From NCBI RefSeq assembly GCF_013408335.1, contig NZ_JACBZR010000001.1, forward strand, positions 2,480,001-2,544,000: 64,000 nt of DNA. The letters run 5' to 3'. Positions 32,614 through 41,607 of this stretch are shown in pieces (within the stretch, counting starts at the first letter, position 1; every line of letters starts with the position of its first letter). This DNA comes from Nocardioides panzhihuensis. Lineage in GTDB: Bacteria > Actinomycetota > Actinomycetes > Propionibacteriales > Nocardioidaceae. The translations under genes and the position numbers were made by a program. The notes beneath the pieces are model-generated. The model ran no database searches, was not told where the DNA came from, and saw nothing but the letters and a program-made list of their open reading frames with translations.

Positions 32614-33633
32614 TCACTCCAGGTCGATCAGCACTTTCCCGACGGCGCCCGCCTCGACCGCGTCGTGGGCGGCGGCGGTCTCCTCGAGCCGGTAGTGGTG
32701 AAGAGGTACGCCGGCCTCCGAGCCCACCCGCAGCGCCCCTGCCGCCACGGCGGCGGTGACGTCGTCGGCCGCGGCCCGGATCTGCGTCTCCTCGACACCG
32801 TAGAGCTGGATGAACTGGTAGCGCAGGTTGAGCGAGAAGGTCGCCCGCAGAGGCATGGTGAGCTCGTCGCCGCCGTTGTTGGCATAGATGGCGATCGTGC
32901 CGCGGTTGGCGATGACCGCTCGGTCCACGTCGTTGTTGACCGCGGGGGCGACCTCGACGATCTGGTCGACGCCTTCGGGCGCGATCTCCCGGATCGCGTT
33001 CCCCAGGCGGCCGAGACCCACCTCGCGGTAGTTCACGACGTGATGTGCACCGGCGGCCTTCGCCAGCGCGGCCTTCTCAGCGGAGCTGATCGTGGTGATC
33101 ACCGTCGCCCCCGCCCACACGGCCAGCTGGATGGCGGCGTTCCCGACGGCTCCGGCGCCCCCGTGGACCAGGATGGTGAGCCCGCTGAACGACCCCGGAG
33201 CCACCCTCTCCACCGCTCCTGAGGTGAGCGCCCGGTGGGCGGTCATCGCCGGGACCCCGAGCGAGGCGCCCAGGTCGAAGGACGCGCCTGCGGGCAGCTC
33301 GACCGCCTTGCGGGCCGGCACGGTGACGTACTCGGCTGCGGTCCCCCAGGCCTGCCCGTGCTGGGCCATGAAGAGCCAGACCGGCTGCCCGACGATGTGG
33401 GTGCTCACCCCATCGCCGATCTCCTCGACCACACCCGCGCCGTCCTGACCCGGGGTCGCCTCCGGAGTGCTGAGCGTCCCGCTCAGGCCGGCGCGTAGCT
33501 TCCAGTCGGTCGGGTTGACCCCCGCCCGCACCAGCCTGACCAGGACCTCACCGGGGCCGGGCTTCGACACCGGCCGGTCGATCAGCTTCATGACGGAGGA
33601 GGGGCCGTTCTCGGCGTAGACGATCGCGCGCAT
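32614..33633 (-). CDS. Zinc-free medium-chain NADPH:quinone oxidoreductase-like protein
   Basis: A 339-residue medium-chain dehydrogenase/reductase. The N-terminal GroES-like domain has AGVNPTDWKLRAGL and PGQDGAGVV; the NADPH loop is ILVHGGAGAVGNAAIQLA (about 154-171). The structural-zinc cysteines and the catalytic Cys/His of alcohol dehydrogenases are missing, placing it with quinone reductases (QOR/zeta-crystallin). It is flanked by pyrR downstream and a ParA-like gene upstream, with which it has no known link; it may contain the pyrR promoter at its 3' end. Confidence 0.9.
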   Translation of the reverse strand: MRAIVYAENGPSSVMKLIDRPVSKPGPGEVLVRLVRAGVNPTDWKLRAGLSGTLSTPEATPGQDGAGVVEEIGDGVSTHIVGQPVWLFMAQHGQAWGTAAEYVTVPARKAVELPAGASFDLGASLGVPAMTAHRALTSGAVERVAPGSFSGLTILVHGGAGAVGNAAIQLAVWAGATVITTISSAEKAALAKAAGAHHVVNYREVGLGRLGNAIREIAPEGVDQIVEVAPAVNNDVDRAVIANRGTIAIYANNGGDELTMPLRATFSLNLRYQFIQLYGVEETQIRAAADDVTAAVAAGALRVGSEAGVPLHHYRLEETAAAHDAVEAGAVGKVLIDLE

Positions 33634-33687
33634 ACGAGGACCCTAGCCTGGAACCGGACGGGCACTTCGTGGTCCCACAGGGCGTGC

Positions 33688-34929
33688 CTACAGCGCGTGC
33701 GCCATCCCAGCGCAGGCCTTCAGCCACGACATCTTCGTCTCCTCCGAGAGCTGGGAGTACTGCACCGTGGATCCGGCGACGAGCACCGGGTCGAACGGGA
33801 CCCGGTAGACCCCCCTGGTGCGCTGCTGGTAGACCTCGGTGAGGTCGCGGGCCAGGTTGGTGTCGACCTTCGGGGACGGGTCGGAGAGCACCGTGATCGT
33901 CTTCAGCTTGAGGTCGGCGTAGCCGGACTCCTGGAGCGCGTCGAGCATCCACAGTCCGCTGTAGCCGGTGTCCTCGCGCACCGTCGAGGTCACCACCAGC
34001 AGGTCGGCGGTGTCAGCGGCGGCCAGCCAGTTCTCGGCGCGCATGTTGTTGCCGGTGTCGACCAGGATCACCTTGTAGAAGCGCTCGAGGAGCTGGTGGA
34101 CCTGCGCGAAGTCGTCGGCGTGGATCTGACCGGTGACATCAGGACGCTCGTCGGAGGCGAGCACGTCGAAGTGGGCATCGCCCTGGGAGCGTACGAAGGC
34201 ACCCAGGTCACCGATACGGGACTGGTAGACGTTGTTGAACGCGGCCAGGTTGTCGAGCAGCTCGCGGGTGGTGTTGCGGTGGGTGCTCCGCATGCCCCGG
34301 ATGCCGAGGGTGCCGCGGGTCTCGTTGTTGTCCCAGGCCACGATTCCCCCGCCGCGTACGGTGCCGAAGGTGTAGCCGGCGGCGAGCACGCCCGTGGTCT
34401 TGGCGGCGCCGCCCTTGGGGTTGATGAAGCAGATGGTGCGGGGTCCGTCGAAGTCGCGCTGGATCATCGCCCGGTCCTGCTCGAAGGCGACCTCGGCGGC
34501 GCCCATCCTCGGGCTGATCAGCCCGCCGGACATCTTCCTGACCGCACCTCGCCAACCCCAGGTCGCGGGGCCGAACCCGGCAGACTCCGCGCGCCGGTCG
34601 AGGAAGTCGGTCGCAGTGGGGACCTCCTGCCCGTGGACACCCGGGGGCGGCGGCACTGCGCCAGATGGAGCGGGCGCGGCCGTCGGGGCGGGCGGGGCGG
34701 GCGTCGAGGTGACCTGTGGGTTGGTGATGCGAGTCGCCTCCTGACTCGGGTCGACATGAGGATAGGGCTGGGCGTTGGGGTTGGTGCGCGGCCCGCTGGG
34801 GTCCGGCCGCGAGGGCTGCTGCGGCTGTCCCTCCGAGCCCGGCGGAGGCGGTGTCACCCAGTGTGAGGGTGCGCCGGTCGGCCGGGTGCGCGAGTCCGGC
34901 TCGTCATAGGGGTTGTTCTCCTGAGTCAT
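33688..34929 (-). CDS. ParA/MinD-like ATPase with proline-rich N-terminus
   Basis: A 413-residue protein in two parts. Residues 1-105 are Pro/Gln/Ala/Thr-rich and disordered (TPAPPAPTAAPAPSG). From about 160 follows a deviant Walker A ATPase: INPKGGAAKTT (169-179), VAWDNNETRG, and VILVDTGNNM. This layout resembles EspI-like ATPases near type VII secretion genes in mycobacteria, but no secretion genes are in the window. It lacks an adjacent ParB, so a chromosome-partition role is unlikely. The ATG has GGAGAG six bases upstream. Function unknown. Confidence 0.8.
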   Translation of the reverse strand: MTQENNPYDEPDSRTRPTGAPSHWVTPPPPGSEGQPQQPSRPDPSGPRTNPNAQPYPHVDPSQEATRITNPQVTSTPAPPAPTAAPAPSGAVPPPPGVHGQEVPTATDFLDRRAESAGFGPATWGWRGAVRKMSGGLISPRMGAAEVAFEQDRAMIQRDFDGPRTICFINPKGGAAKTTGVLAAGYTFGTVRGGGIVAWDNNETRGTLGIRGMRSTHRNTTRELLDNLAAFNNVYQSRIGDLGAFVRSQGDAHFDVLASDERPDVTGQIHADDFAQVHQLLERFYKVILVDTGNNMRAENWLAAADTADLLVVTSTVREDTGYSGLWMLDALQESGYADLKLKTITVLSDPSPKVDTNLARDLTEVYQQRTRGVYRVPFDPVLVAGSTVQYSQLSEETKMSWLKACAGMAHAL

Positions 34930-35055
34930 GCGCTCTCCGAATACGGGTCTGGTTGGCGGCCCATCTCAGCCTTGAGTCCAAACATACGGTCCCGACCGAA
35001 GCAATCGTCCATAACCGGAAAACAGACGCGTCGTGCCGCACCCTGAAATGACGGC

Positions 35056-35086
35056 ACGCCTGTCCGGAACGGTCCAGGACAGGCGT
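35056..35086 (-). terminator. Terminator-like hairpin after nusB
   Basis: Ten-pair stem ACGCCTGTCC/GGACAGGCGT with an 11-base loop, 15 bases past the nusB stop. On the minus strand it is followed by GCCGTCATTTC, a weak T-rich tail. It separates the efp-nusB transcript from the ParA-like gene. Confidence 0.65.
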
Positions 35087-35100
35087 ACGTCTCGTGCTGA

Positions 35101-35514
35101 TCAGGCCTTGGGGAGGTCCTTCGCGACCGCGGCGAGCACGCCGTTGACGAAGGACGGCGAGTCATCGGTCGAGAGCTCGGTCACCAGGGCGGTCGCCTCG
35201 CTGATCGCGACCTCGGCGGCGACATCGCCGTCGAGGAGCTCCCACACACCGATGCGCAGGACGTTGCGGTCGACCGCAGGCATCCGGGTCAGCGTCCAGT
35301 CGTGGGCGTGGCCGGAGATCAGGGCGTCGATCCGCTCGGCCTCGGCGACCACGCCACGGACGAGCTTGACCGTGAACGGGTTGTTGGGAACCTGGCCGTC
35401 GCCGATCTGCTGGTCGAGCAGATCACCGGCGGAGAGACCCCGCGCCTCGGCGGCGAAGAGCAGGTCCAGGGCCCGCTTGCGGGCCTTGGACCGTGCGGTC
35501 GCGACGTGAGCCAC
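35101..35514 (-). CDS. nusB: Transcription antitermination factor NusB
   Basis: A 137-residue all-helical NusB that, with NusE (S10), binds boxA RNA to prevent early termination on rRNA operons. Conserved segments are RSKARKRALDLLFAAEARG, RIDALISGHAHDWTLTRMP, DRNVLRIGVWELL and the C-terminal SPSFVNGVLAAVAKDL. GTG start at 35514, three bases after the efp stop; efp-nusB is a standard actinobacterial pair. Confidence 0.96.
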   Translation of the reverse strand: MAHVATARSKARKRALDLLFAAEARGLSAGDLLDQQIGDGQVPNNPFTVKLVRGVVAEAERIDALISGHAHDWTLTRMPAVDRNVLRIGVWELLDGDVAAEVAISEATALVTELSTDDSPSFVNGVLAAVAKDLPKA

Positions 35515-35517
35515 AGG

Positions 35518-36084
35518 TCAGCCCTTGACGCGGGAGAGGTAGGAGCCACCGTCGCGGGTGTCGACCTTGATCTTCTCGCCCTGCTCGATGAAGAGGGGCA
35601 CCTGGATCTCGGCGCCGGTCTCGAGGGTGGCCGGCTTGGTGCGGCCGGTGGCCGAGTCACCCATGACGCCGGGCTCGGTGTAGGAGATGACGAGCTCGAC
35701 CGACGGCGGGAGCTCGACGAAGAGGACGCGACCCTCGTTGGTGGCCAGGATGACCTCCTGGTTCTCCAGGAGGAAGCCGGCGCCGTCACCGATGATCTCC
35801 GGGGTGACCTCGACCTGGTCGAAGTCGGCGACGTCCATGAAGACGAAGTTGTTGCCGTCGTTATAGAGGTACTGGAACGAGCGGCGGTCGACCGTGGCGG
35901 TCTCGACCTTGGTGCCGGCGTTGAAGGTCTTGTCGACGTTCTTGCCCGACTCGACGTTCTTCATCTTGGTGCGGACGAAGGCCGGACCCTTGCCGGGCTT
36001 CACGTGCTGGAACTCGACCACCTGCCAGAGCTGGCCCTCGAGCTTCAGCACCATGCCGTTCTTGAGGTCGTTCGTCGTCGCCAT
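35518..36084 (-). CDS. efp: Elongation factor P
   Basis: A 188-residue EF-P with the three-domain fold of the family. The tip loop that reaches the peptidyl-transferase centre reads [10 protein letters not shown], with Lys32 at the position modified in many bacteria; no modification enzyme gene is near. It relieves stalling at proline runs, which matter here given the proline-rich MltG and ParA-like proteins in the same window. ATG start. The 158-bp gap to aroQ holds no gene I can support, only GGCCCT-C-AGGGCC. Confidence 0.97.
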   Translation of the reverse strand: MATTNDLKNGMVLKLEGQLWQVVEFQHVKPGKGPAFVRTKMKNVESGKNVDKTFNAGTKVETATVDRRSFQYLYNDGNNFVFMDVADFDQVEVTPEIIGDGAGFLLENQEVILATNEGRVLFVELPPSVELVISYTEPGVMGDSATGRTKPATLETGAEIQVPLFIEQGEKIKVDTRDGGSYLSRVKG

Positions 36085-36242
36085 AACCGTCCGTCAGCCT
36101 TCGTCTCTGTCGTCCTGCAGCCTTGCAGGCCTGGTTGTCAATGTTCCTGGGTTCGCAGGGCCCTGAGGGCCAGGGGGAATCCTAGTCAACGAGACGCACG
36201 CCGACCCAATCCGTCACCGATGACTCACTCGCTGAGGCTCGT

Positions 36243-36698
36243 TCACCGAGACCCGAGCTGGGCGGCAACGACCTCGAGCGCCTCGCGATAGCCGTCGAGG
36301 CCCTTGCCCGCCACGACCGCGACCGCGTGGGGGGTGATCACGCTGGTGTGCCGGAAGACCTCGGGCCGCTCGAGAGGCTCGGAGATGTGCACCTCGACCA
36401 GCGGAGCGGTCAGCTGTGCGCAGGCGTCGTAGATGGCGTAGGAGTAGTGGGTCCAGGCGCCGGCGTTGAGCACGACCGGGGTCTCCTTGTCGGCAGCGGC
36501 GTTGAGCCAGTCGACCATGTCGCCCTCGTGGTTGGTCTGACGTACGTCCGCGGCGAAGCCGAGCCCATGACCCCAGTCGACGCACATCGCGGCGAGCTCG
36601 TTGAGGGTGGTGTGCCCGTAGATCTCGGGCTGACGCTTCCCTAGACGCCCGAGGTTGGGGCCGTTGAGGACCAGGACCGGCTGCAGCTTCTTGCTCAC
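36243..36698 (-). CDS. aroQ: 3-dehydroquinate dehydratase (type II)
   Basis: A 151-residue type II dehydroquinase of the shikimate pathway. It has LNGPNLGRLGKRQPEIYG with Arg22 and Tyr27 of the flexible lid, NAGAWTHYSYAIYDAC (usual form NPGAYTHTSxAxRDA) and EVHISEPLERPEVFRHTS with the catalytic His. The changes of NPGA to NAGA and SVAIRDA to SYAIYDA are slightly unusual. GTG start at 36698. It is separated from aroB by the TetR-dehydrogenase pair, whereas in mycobacteria aroB and aroQ adjoin. Confidence 0.95.
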   Translation of the reverse strand: MSKKLQPVLVLNGPNLGRLGKRQPEIYGHTTLNELAAMCVDWGHGLGFAADVRQTNHEGDMVDWLNAAADKETPVVLNAGAWTHYSYAIYDACAQLTAPLVEVHISEPLERPEVFRHTSVITPHAVAVVAGKGLDGYREALEVVAAQLGSR

Positions 36699-36766
36699 CG
36701 GGCCATCCTGTCACGGCCCTCGCCACGACTTCGGGCTCGTCTCGGCGCGGGACGGCGATCCCAATC

Positions 36767-36786
36767 TAAGCGCTCACTTATATTGT
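36767..36786 (+). promoter_or_regulatory. Promoter with overlapping operator-like palindrome for the TetR gene
   Basis: TAAGCGCTCACTTA (36767-36780) is an imperfect palindrome with TAAG/CTTA arms, of the kind bound by TetR-family lipid regulators in actinobacteria. It directly adjoins TATTGT (36781-36786), a fair -10. A repressor bound there would block the promoter, which suggests autoregulation of the TetR gene and the dehydrogenase. Confidence 0.55.
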
Positions 36787-36833
36787 GCGACACTGGAAAG
36801 TGACACCCAGAGACTCCGACACGAGGATGGCCG

Positions 36834-37439
36834 ATGAACGAGGCCCGCACCAGCACCCAGGCACGCGGAGACCGCAGCCGTGCCCGCCTGCTCGACGCGG
36901 CGGTCCAGGCCTTCTCCGCCAAGGGTTTCCACGGCACCAGCACCCGCGACATCGCCACGGCGGCCGGGCTGAGCCCGGCGGCCGTCTACGTGCACCACCG
37001 CTCCAAGGAGGAGCTGCTGCACGCGATCGCGGCGCGCGGCCACGAGGTGATCCTCGAGGCGGTCACCGACGCGGTGCGCTCGGGCAGCACCCCTGCCGAA
37101 CGGGTAGCCGGCGCCGTACGCACCTATGTCCTCTTCCACGCCCGCTCCCACACGACGGCGCGGGTCATCAACTACGAGCTCGCTGCGCTGACCGACGAGC
37201 ACCTGCGCGAGATCGCGGCCCTGCGCCGCGCCATCGACACCGTCATGCGTGAGGTCGTCGAGGAGGGCGTACGCAGCGGCGACTTCGACACCCCCGACTC
37301 CGCCAAGGCCGCCACCGCCCTGCTCTCGCTCGGCATCGATCTGGCCCGGTGGTATCGCGACGACGGCTCCTGGACCCCCGAGTCCCTCGCCGACTTCTAC
37401 GCGGACCTCGCCCTCCGCGTCGTCGGCGCCCGCCCCTGA
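36834..37439 (+). CDS. TetR family transcriptional regulator
   Basis: A 201-residue regulator. The N-terminal helix-turn-helix is clear: RLLDAAVQAFSAKGFHGTST then RDIATAAGLSPAAVYVHHRS. The C-terminal ligand domain resembles regulators of acyl-CoA metabolism (the KstR2/FadR-like group), and the next gene, 56 bases downstream on the same strand, is an acyl-CoA dehydrogenase. A likely operator overlaps the promoter at 36767-36786. The inducer is probably an acyl-CoA, inferred from context. Confidence 0.92.
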   Translation: MNEARTSTQARGDRSRARLLDAAVQAFSAKGFHGTSTRDIATAAGLSPAAVYVHHRSKEELLHAIAARGHEVILEAVTDAVRSGSTPAERVAGAVRTYVLFHARSHTTARVINYELAALTDEHLREIAALRRAIDTVMREVVEEGVRSGDFDTPDSAKAATALLSLGIDLARWYRDDGSWTPESLADFYADLALRVVGARP

Positions 37440-37495
37440 CCTTTCGAACGACGACCAGCGCCCCCTAGAAGAAGCACCGAGGAGAAAGCACCGCC

Positions 37496-38653
37496 ATGCG
37501 CCGCACGATCTACACCGAGGACCACCAGTCCTTCCGCGAGACCATCCGCTCGTTCATCGAGAAGGAGGTCACCCCTGTCTATGACGAGTGGTACGAGGCC
37601 GGGATCGTCCCCCACGACTTCTACCTCAAGCTCGGTGAGCTCGGCGTGTGGGGCATCCAGGTGCCCGAGGAGTACGGCGGCGCCGGGATCGAGTCGTTCA
37701 AGTACTCCGCGGTCATGACCGAGGAGCTCGCCCGCGCCGGGGTCTCCTTCGGCGGTTCGAGCACTCACGTCGGGCTCTGCCTGCCCTACCTTCTCAAGCT
37801 GGGCACCAAGGAGCAGATGGAGCGCTGGATGCCGGGCTTCGTCGCCGGCTCCGAGATGTGGGCGATCGCGATGACCGAGCCGGGCACCGGGTCCGACCTC
37901 GCCGGGATGACGACCAACGCCAAGCTCACCGACGATGGCAAGCACTACGTCCTGAACGGTGCGAAGACCTTCATCACCGGCGGCGTCAACGCCGACCGGG
38001 TGATCGTCTGCGCCCGCACCGCGCCGGCGACCCCCGAGGACCGCCGCGCCGGGATCACCCTGCTCGCCGTCGACACGACCCTCCCCGGGTACGAGGTCGG
38101 CCGCAAGCTCGACAAGCTCGGGCTCAAGGTCTCCGACACCGCCGAGCTCTCCTTCACCGACGTGCACGTCCCGGTCGAGGACGTCCTCGGCGAGGTCGGC
38201 AAGGGCTTCTCCTACCTCGGCCAGAACCTCCCGGTCGAGCGTCTCGGCATCGCCGTCGGCGCCTACGCGCAGGCCGCGGCCGCGATCGAGTTCGCCAAGA
38301 AGTACGTCGCCGAGCGCAAGGTCTTCGGCACCACTGTCGCCTCCTTCCAGAACACCAAGTTCGAGCTGGCCGCGTGCAAGGCCGAGGTCGACGCCGCAGA
38401 GGCCGTGGTCGACCGCGCCATCGAGGCCGAGGACGCCGGCATCCTCACCGCCGCCGAGGCCGCCTCGGCCAAGCTGTTCTGCACCGAGGTCGCCCACCGT
38501 GTCATCGACCGCTGCCTGCAGCTCCACGGCGGCTACGGCTACATGAACGAGTACCCCATCGCCCGCCTCTACGCCGACAACCGCGTGAACCGCATCTACG
38601 GCGGCACCTCCGAGGTCATGAAGCTGATCATCGCCAAGGACATGGGTCTCTGA
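37496..38653 (+). CDS. Acyl-CoA dehydrogenase
   Basis: A 385-residue flavoenzyme oxidising acyl-CoA to enoyl-CoA. The FAD/substrate signatures AMTEPGTGSDLAGM and QLHGGYGYMNEYPI are present, and the C-terminal YGGTSEVMKLIIAKD holds the usual catalytic glutamate. The sequence fits a short/medium-chain or branched-chain enzyme; chain length cannot be told. The ATG at 37496 has GAGGAG 11 bases upstream. Likely controlled by the TetR regulator before it. Followed by a 41-bp palindrome that faces aroB. Confidence 0.94.
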   Translation: MRRTIYTEDHQSFRETIRSFIEKEVTPVYDEWYEAGIVPHDFYLKLGELGVWGIQVPEEYGGAGIESFKYSAVMTEELARAGVSFGGSSTHVGLCLPYLLKLGTKEQMERWMPGFVAGSEMWAIAMTEPGTGSDLAGMTTNAKLTDDGKHYVLNGAKTFITGGVNADRVIVCARTAPATPEDRRAGITLLAVDTTLPGYEVGRKLDKLGLKVSDTAELSFTDVHVPVEDVLGEVGKGFSYLGQNLPVERLGIAVGAYAQAAAAIEFAKKYVAERKVFGTTVASFQNTKFELAACKAEVDAAEAVVDRAIEAEDAGILTAAEAASAKLFCTEVAHRVIDRCLQLHGGYGYMNEYPIARLYADNRVNRIYGGTSEVMKLIIAKDMGL

Positions 38654-38661
38654 GTCGCGAC

Positions 38662-38702
38662 GTGGGAGTCCTGAGGTCACCTGGTGACCTCAGGACTCCC
38701 AC
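38662..38702. terminator. 41-bp near-perfect palindrome between convergent genes
   Basis: Twenty-base arms (38662-38681 and 38683-38702) complement each other exactly around a single T. The left arm reads GTGGGAGTCCTGAGGTCACC. It starts eight bases after the dehydrogenase stop and ends 37 bases before the aroB stop, so it can serve both genes as a bidirectional terminator. No T-run follows on either side. Confidence 0.7.
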
Positions 38703-38739
38703 ATCCGCTCGCGCGCATAGCGGGCGGCCCCGCTGACGT

Positions 38740-39837
38740 TCAGCCCGCGACGACCTCGTACGCCGCCCGCAGCTGCTCCTCCGACGGACCGGTGAGGATG
38801 CGGGGCACGGCGAGGTCGTGGAGGACGAGGAAGCGGAGGACGGAGCCGCGGGCCTTCTTGTCGACCCGCATGGCGCCGATGAGGTCGTCGAAGCCCGCCT
38901 CGACACCGAGCTCCTCGACCGTGGTCGGGAGACCGACCTTCGCGAACGTCGGCGCGTGCCGGGCGGCGACCTCGTCGGAGAGGACCCCAGCCAGCCGGGC
39001 GAGCTCGGCGGCGTACACGCAGCCGACGGCGACCGCGTCACCGTGGCGGATCGAGTAGCCGGAGTGCCTCTCGAGGGCGTGGGCGAGGGTGTGACCGTAG
39101 TTGAGCGTCTCGCGTCCCGGGTGGCCGTCGGTGCCGCCGGTCTCCTTCAGATCGACGGCGACGACCTCCGCCTTGACCCGGATCGCGCGCTCGACCAGCT
39201 CGGCCAGGACCGGCGAGTCGGCGGTGAGCTTGTCGGTCTCGTCGACCAGCCGCAGGATCTCCGGGTCGGCGATGAAGCCGCACTTGACGACCTCGCCGAG
39301 CCCGGCGACAAGGTCAGCCTCCGGCAGGGTCTCGAGCAGCGCGAGGTCGCACAGCACGCCGGCGGGCTCGTGGAACGCGCCGACGAGGTTCTTGCCCGCG
39401 CCGGTGTTGACCCCGGTCTTGCCGCCGACCGCAGCGTCGACCATGGCGAGCACGGTGGTGGGGATGTGCACGACGCACACCCCGCGCAGCCAGCCGGCAG
39501 CGACCCAGCCGCCGAGGTCGGTGGTCGCGCCGCCACCGAAGGTGACCACGGCGTCGGATCGGGTGAAGCCCCTCTCCCCCAGCGCCTCCCAGCAGTCGGC
39601 GGCGACCGCGACGGTCTTCTGGGCCTCGCCGCTGGGCAGCCCGAGGCCGAGCACGTCGTAGTGCTCGAGCAGCTCCTGGACCACCGGCTCGGCCTGCTCG
39701 GCCAGCTCGGCGGCGTAGAGGAACGCCACCCGCTGTACAGAGTCGCCCAGGAGCCCCTGCAGCCGCGTGGCCAGGCCGGAGCCGATCACGACGTCGTAAG
39801 GCGCGGCGCTCTCGACCCGAATGACTGTCTCGTTCAA
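38740..39837 (-). CDS. aroB: 3-dehydroquinate synthase
   Basis: A 365-residue NAD- and zinc-dependent enzyme making dehydroquinate from DAHP. The NAD motif is FGGGATTDLGGWVAA, the substrate loop VDAAVGGKTGVNTGAGKNLVG, and metal ligands lie in NYGHTLAHALE. The TTG at 39837 is taken as start; the residues MNETVIRVESAAPYDVVIGS match the family N-terminus. Sixteen bases separate it from aroK in the aroC-aroK-aroB run. Confidence 0.97.
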   Translation of the reverse strand: MNETVIRVESAAPYDVVIGSGLATRLQGLLGDSVQRVAFLYAAELAEQAEPVVQELLEHYDVLGLGLPSGEAQKTVAVAADCWEALGERGFTRSDAVVTFGGGATTDLGGWVAAGWLRGVCVVHIPTTVLAMVDAAVGGKTGVNTGAGKNLVGAFHEPAGVLCDLALLETLPEADLVAGLGEVVKCGFIADPEILRLVDETDKLTADSPVLAELVERAIRVKAEVVAVDLKETGGTDGHPGRETLNYGHTLAHALERHSGYSIRHGDAVAVGCVYAAELARLAGVLSDEVAARHAPTFAKVGLPTTVEELGVEAGFDDLIGAMRVDKKARGSVLRFLVLHDLAVPRILTGPSEEQLRAAYEVVAG

Positions 39838-39853
39838 CGTCTGCCCCGTCGTG

Positions 39854-40384
39854 TCAGTTGCGGTTTCCCGCCGTGGCGGGGTTCTGCCCGCTCAGCGCGG
39901 CGGCGATCTCGTCGGCTACGTCGGCCGCAGCGCGGTCGTCGGTGTCGACGATCAGCGTCGCGACGGACTCATAGATGGGTGCGCGCTCCTCCAGGAGCGC
40001 CTTGATGCGGCCGCGTACGTTGCCGAGCAGCAGCGGACGGCCCGAGCCGAGCCCGACCCGCTTGACCGCGTCTGCGACGCCGACACGCAGGTAGACGACC
40101 GTGTGCCCCTCCAGCAGGGCCCGGGTCTGCTCGGCCAGGACGGCGCCGCCACCGAGGGAGACGACGCCCTCGTGCTCGACGAGTGCCGCCGCGACGGCGG
40201 AGGCCTCGACCGTACGGAAGTGCTCCTCACCCTCGTCGACGAAGATGTCCTGCACGCTCTTGCCGGCAGCGGCGGCGATGTCCGCGTCGGTGTCACGCAG
40301 GGCGACCCCGAGCCGGGAGGCGAGCAGCGCCCCGACCGTCGACTTGCCCGCGCCCATGGGGCCGACGAGCACGACAGCCGCCAT
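39854..40384 (-). CDS. aroK: Shikimate kinase
   Basis: A 176-residue P-loop kinase phosphorylating shikimate. Walker A is GPMGAGKST (8-16); DTDADIAAAAGKSVQDIF provides the shikimate-binding Asp; FRTVEASAV and SLGGGAVL follow in order, with the lid around GSGRPLLL. The ATG shares one base with the aroC stop (TGATG). The C-terminal SGQNPATAGNRN tail is an extension of no clear role. Confidence 0.97.
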   Translation of the reverse strand: MAAVVLVGPMGAGKSTVGALLASRLGVALRDTDADIAAAAGKSVQDIFVDEGEEHFRTVEASAVAAALVEHEGVVSLGGGAVLAEQTRALLEGHTVVYLRVGVADAVKRVGLGSGRPLLLGNVRGRIKALLEERAPIYESVATLIVDTDDRAAADVADEIAAALSGQNPATAGNRN

Positions 40385-41562
40385 CAGACGTACCTCAGGT
40401 TCTCGAGGTAGGCCTTGGCGTTGCGCGCGGTCTCCCCGACCGAGTCGCCGCCGAACTTCTCCAGCGCCGCCTCGGCCAGGACGAGCGCGACCATCGCCTC
40501 CGCGACGACACCGGCGGCGGGCACCGCACAGACGTCGGAGCGCTGGTGGTGCGCCACCGTCGACTCGCCGGTGGCGACGTCGACGGTGCGCAACGCCCGG
40601 GGCACGGTCGCGATCGGCTTCATCGCGGCGCGCACGCGCAGGATCTCGCCGGTCGACATGCCGCCCTCGGTGCCGCCGGAGCGCCCGGTCGCACGCCGGA
40701 TGCCGTCCTCGGAGGGGACGATCTCGTCGTGCGCCTGGGAGCCCGGGGTCGCGGCGAGCTCGAACCCGTCACCGACCTCGACTCCCTTGATCGCCTGGAT
40801 GCCCATCAGCGCACCGGCCAGGCGCGCGTCGAGGCGTCGGTCCCAGTGCACGTGAGAGCCGAGACCCGGCGGCAGGCCGTGGACGACGACCTCGACGACA
40901 CCGCCGAGGGTGTCGCCGTCCTTGTGGGCCTGGTCGATCCGGGCGACCATCTGCTTGGAGCCGTCAGGATCCAGGACCCGCACCGGGTCCTCGTCGAGGC
41001 GGGCCACGTCCTCGGGCGCGGGGACGTCGCGGCCCGGCGTACGGACCCCGCCGATCTCCAGGACGTGGGAGACGAGGCGGACGCCGAGCGTCTGCTCCAG
41101 GAAGGCCGAGGCGACCGCGCCGAGGGCGACCCGGGCCGCGGTCTCGCGGGCCGAGGCGCGCTCCAGGATCGGGCGGGCGTCGTCGAAGTCGTACTTCTGC
41201 ATCCCGACCAGGTCGGCGTGGCCGGGTCGCGGCCGGGTCAGCGGCGCGTTGCGGGCCTGGCCGGCCAGCACCTCGGGGTCGACCGGGTCGGAGGCCATCA
41301 CGGTCTCCCACTTGGGCCACTCGGTGTTGCCGATCTCGATCGCGACCGGTCCGCCCTGCGACTCCCCGTGGCGTACGCCGCCGGTGATCCGCACCTGGTC
41401 CTTCTCGAACTTCATCCGGGCACCGCGCCCATAGCCGAGCCGGCGCCGGGCCAGGGCATCAGCGATGTCGTCAGAGGTGATCCGGACATGGGCGGGCAGA
41501 CCCTCCATCACGGCCGTCAGAGACGGACCGTGGGACTCGCCCGCAGTGAGCCAACGCAACAT
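40384..41562 (-). CDS. aroC: Chorismate synthase
   Basis: A 392-residue FMN-dependent enzyme forming chorismate from EPSP. The family signatures are GESHGPSL near the N-terminus, [20 protein letters not shown] in the centre, [13 protein letters not shown], and [18 protein letters not shown] near residue 300. Length fits the actinobacterial form. First shikimate gene of the aroC-aroK-aroB unit; the prepilin peptidase gene ends upstream of it with a 45-bp gap. Confidence 0.97.
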   Translation of the reverse strand: MLRWLTAGESHGPSLTAVMEGLPAHVRITSDDIADALARRRLGYGRGARMKFEKDQVRITGGVRHGESQGGPVAIEIGNTEWPKWETVMASDPVDPEVLAGQARNAPLTRPRPGHADLVGMQKYDFDDARPILERASARETAARVALGAVASAFLEQTLGVRLVSHVLEIGGVRTPGRDVPAPEDVARLDEDPVRVLDPDGSKQMVARIDQAHKDGDTLGGVVEVVVHGLPPGLGSHVHWDRRLDARLAGALMGIQAIKGVEVGDGFELAATPGSQAHDEIVPSEDGIRRATGRSGGTEGGMSTGEILRVRAAMKPIATVPRALRTVDVATGESTVAHHQRSDVCAVPAAGVVAEAMVALVLAEAALEKFGGDSVGETARNAKAYLENLRYV

Positions 41563-41607
41563 GGCGTCAGTCTTTCATCCCGGCCGCACCAGCCCGTGCA
41601 CCCGGGC

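Noticed and set aside
36214..36726. A 170-codon open frame on the minus strand over aroQ
   Set aside because: It overlaps aroQ in another frame and reads as Arg/Gly/Ala-rich non-protein; aroQ has its active-site motifs.
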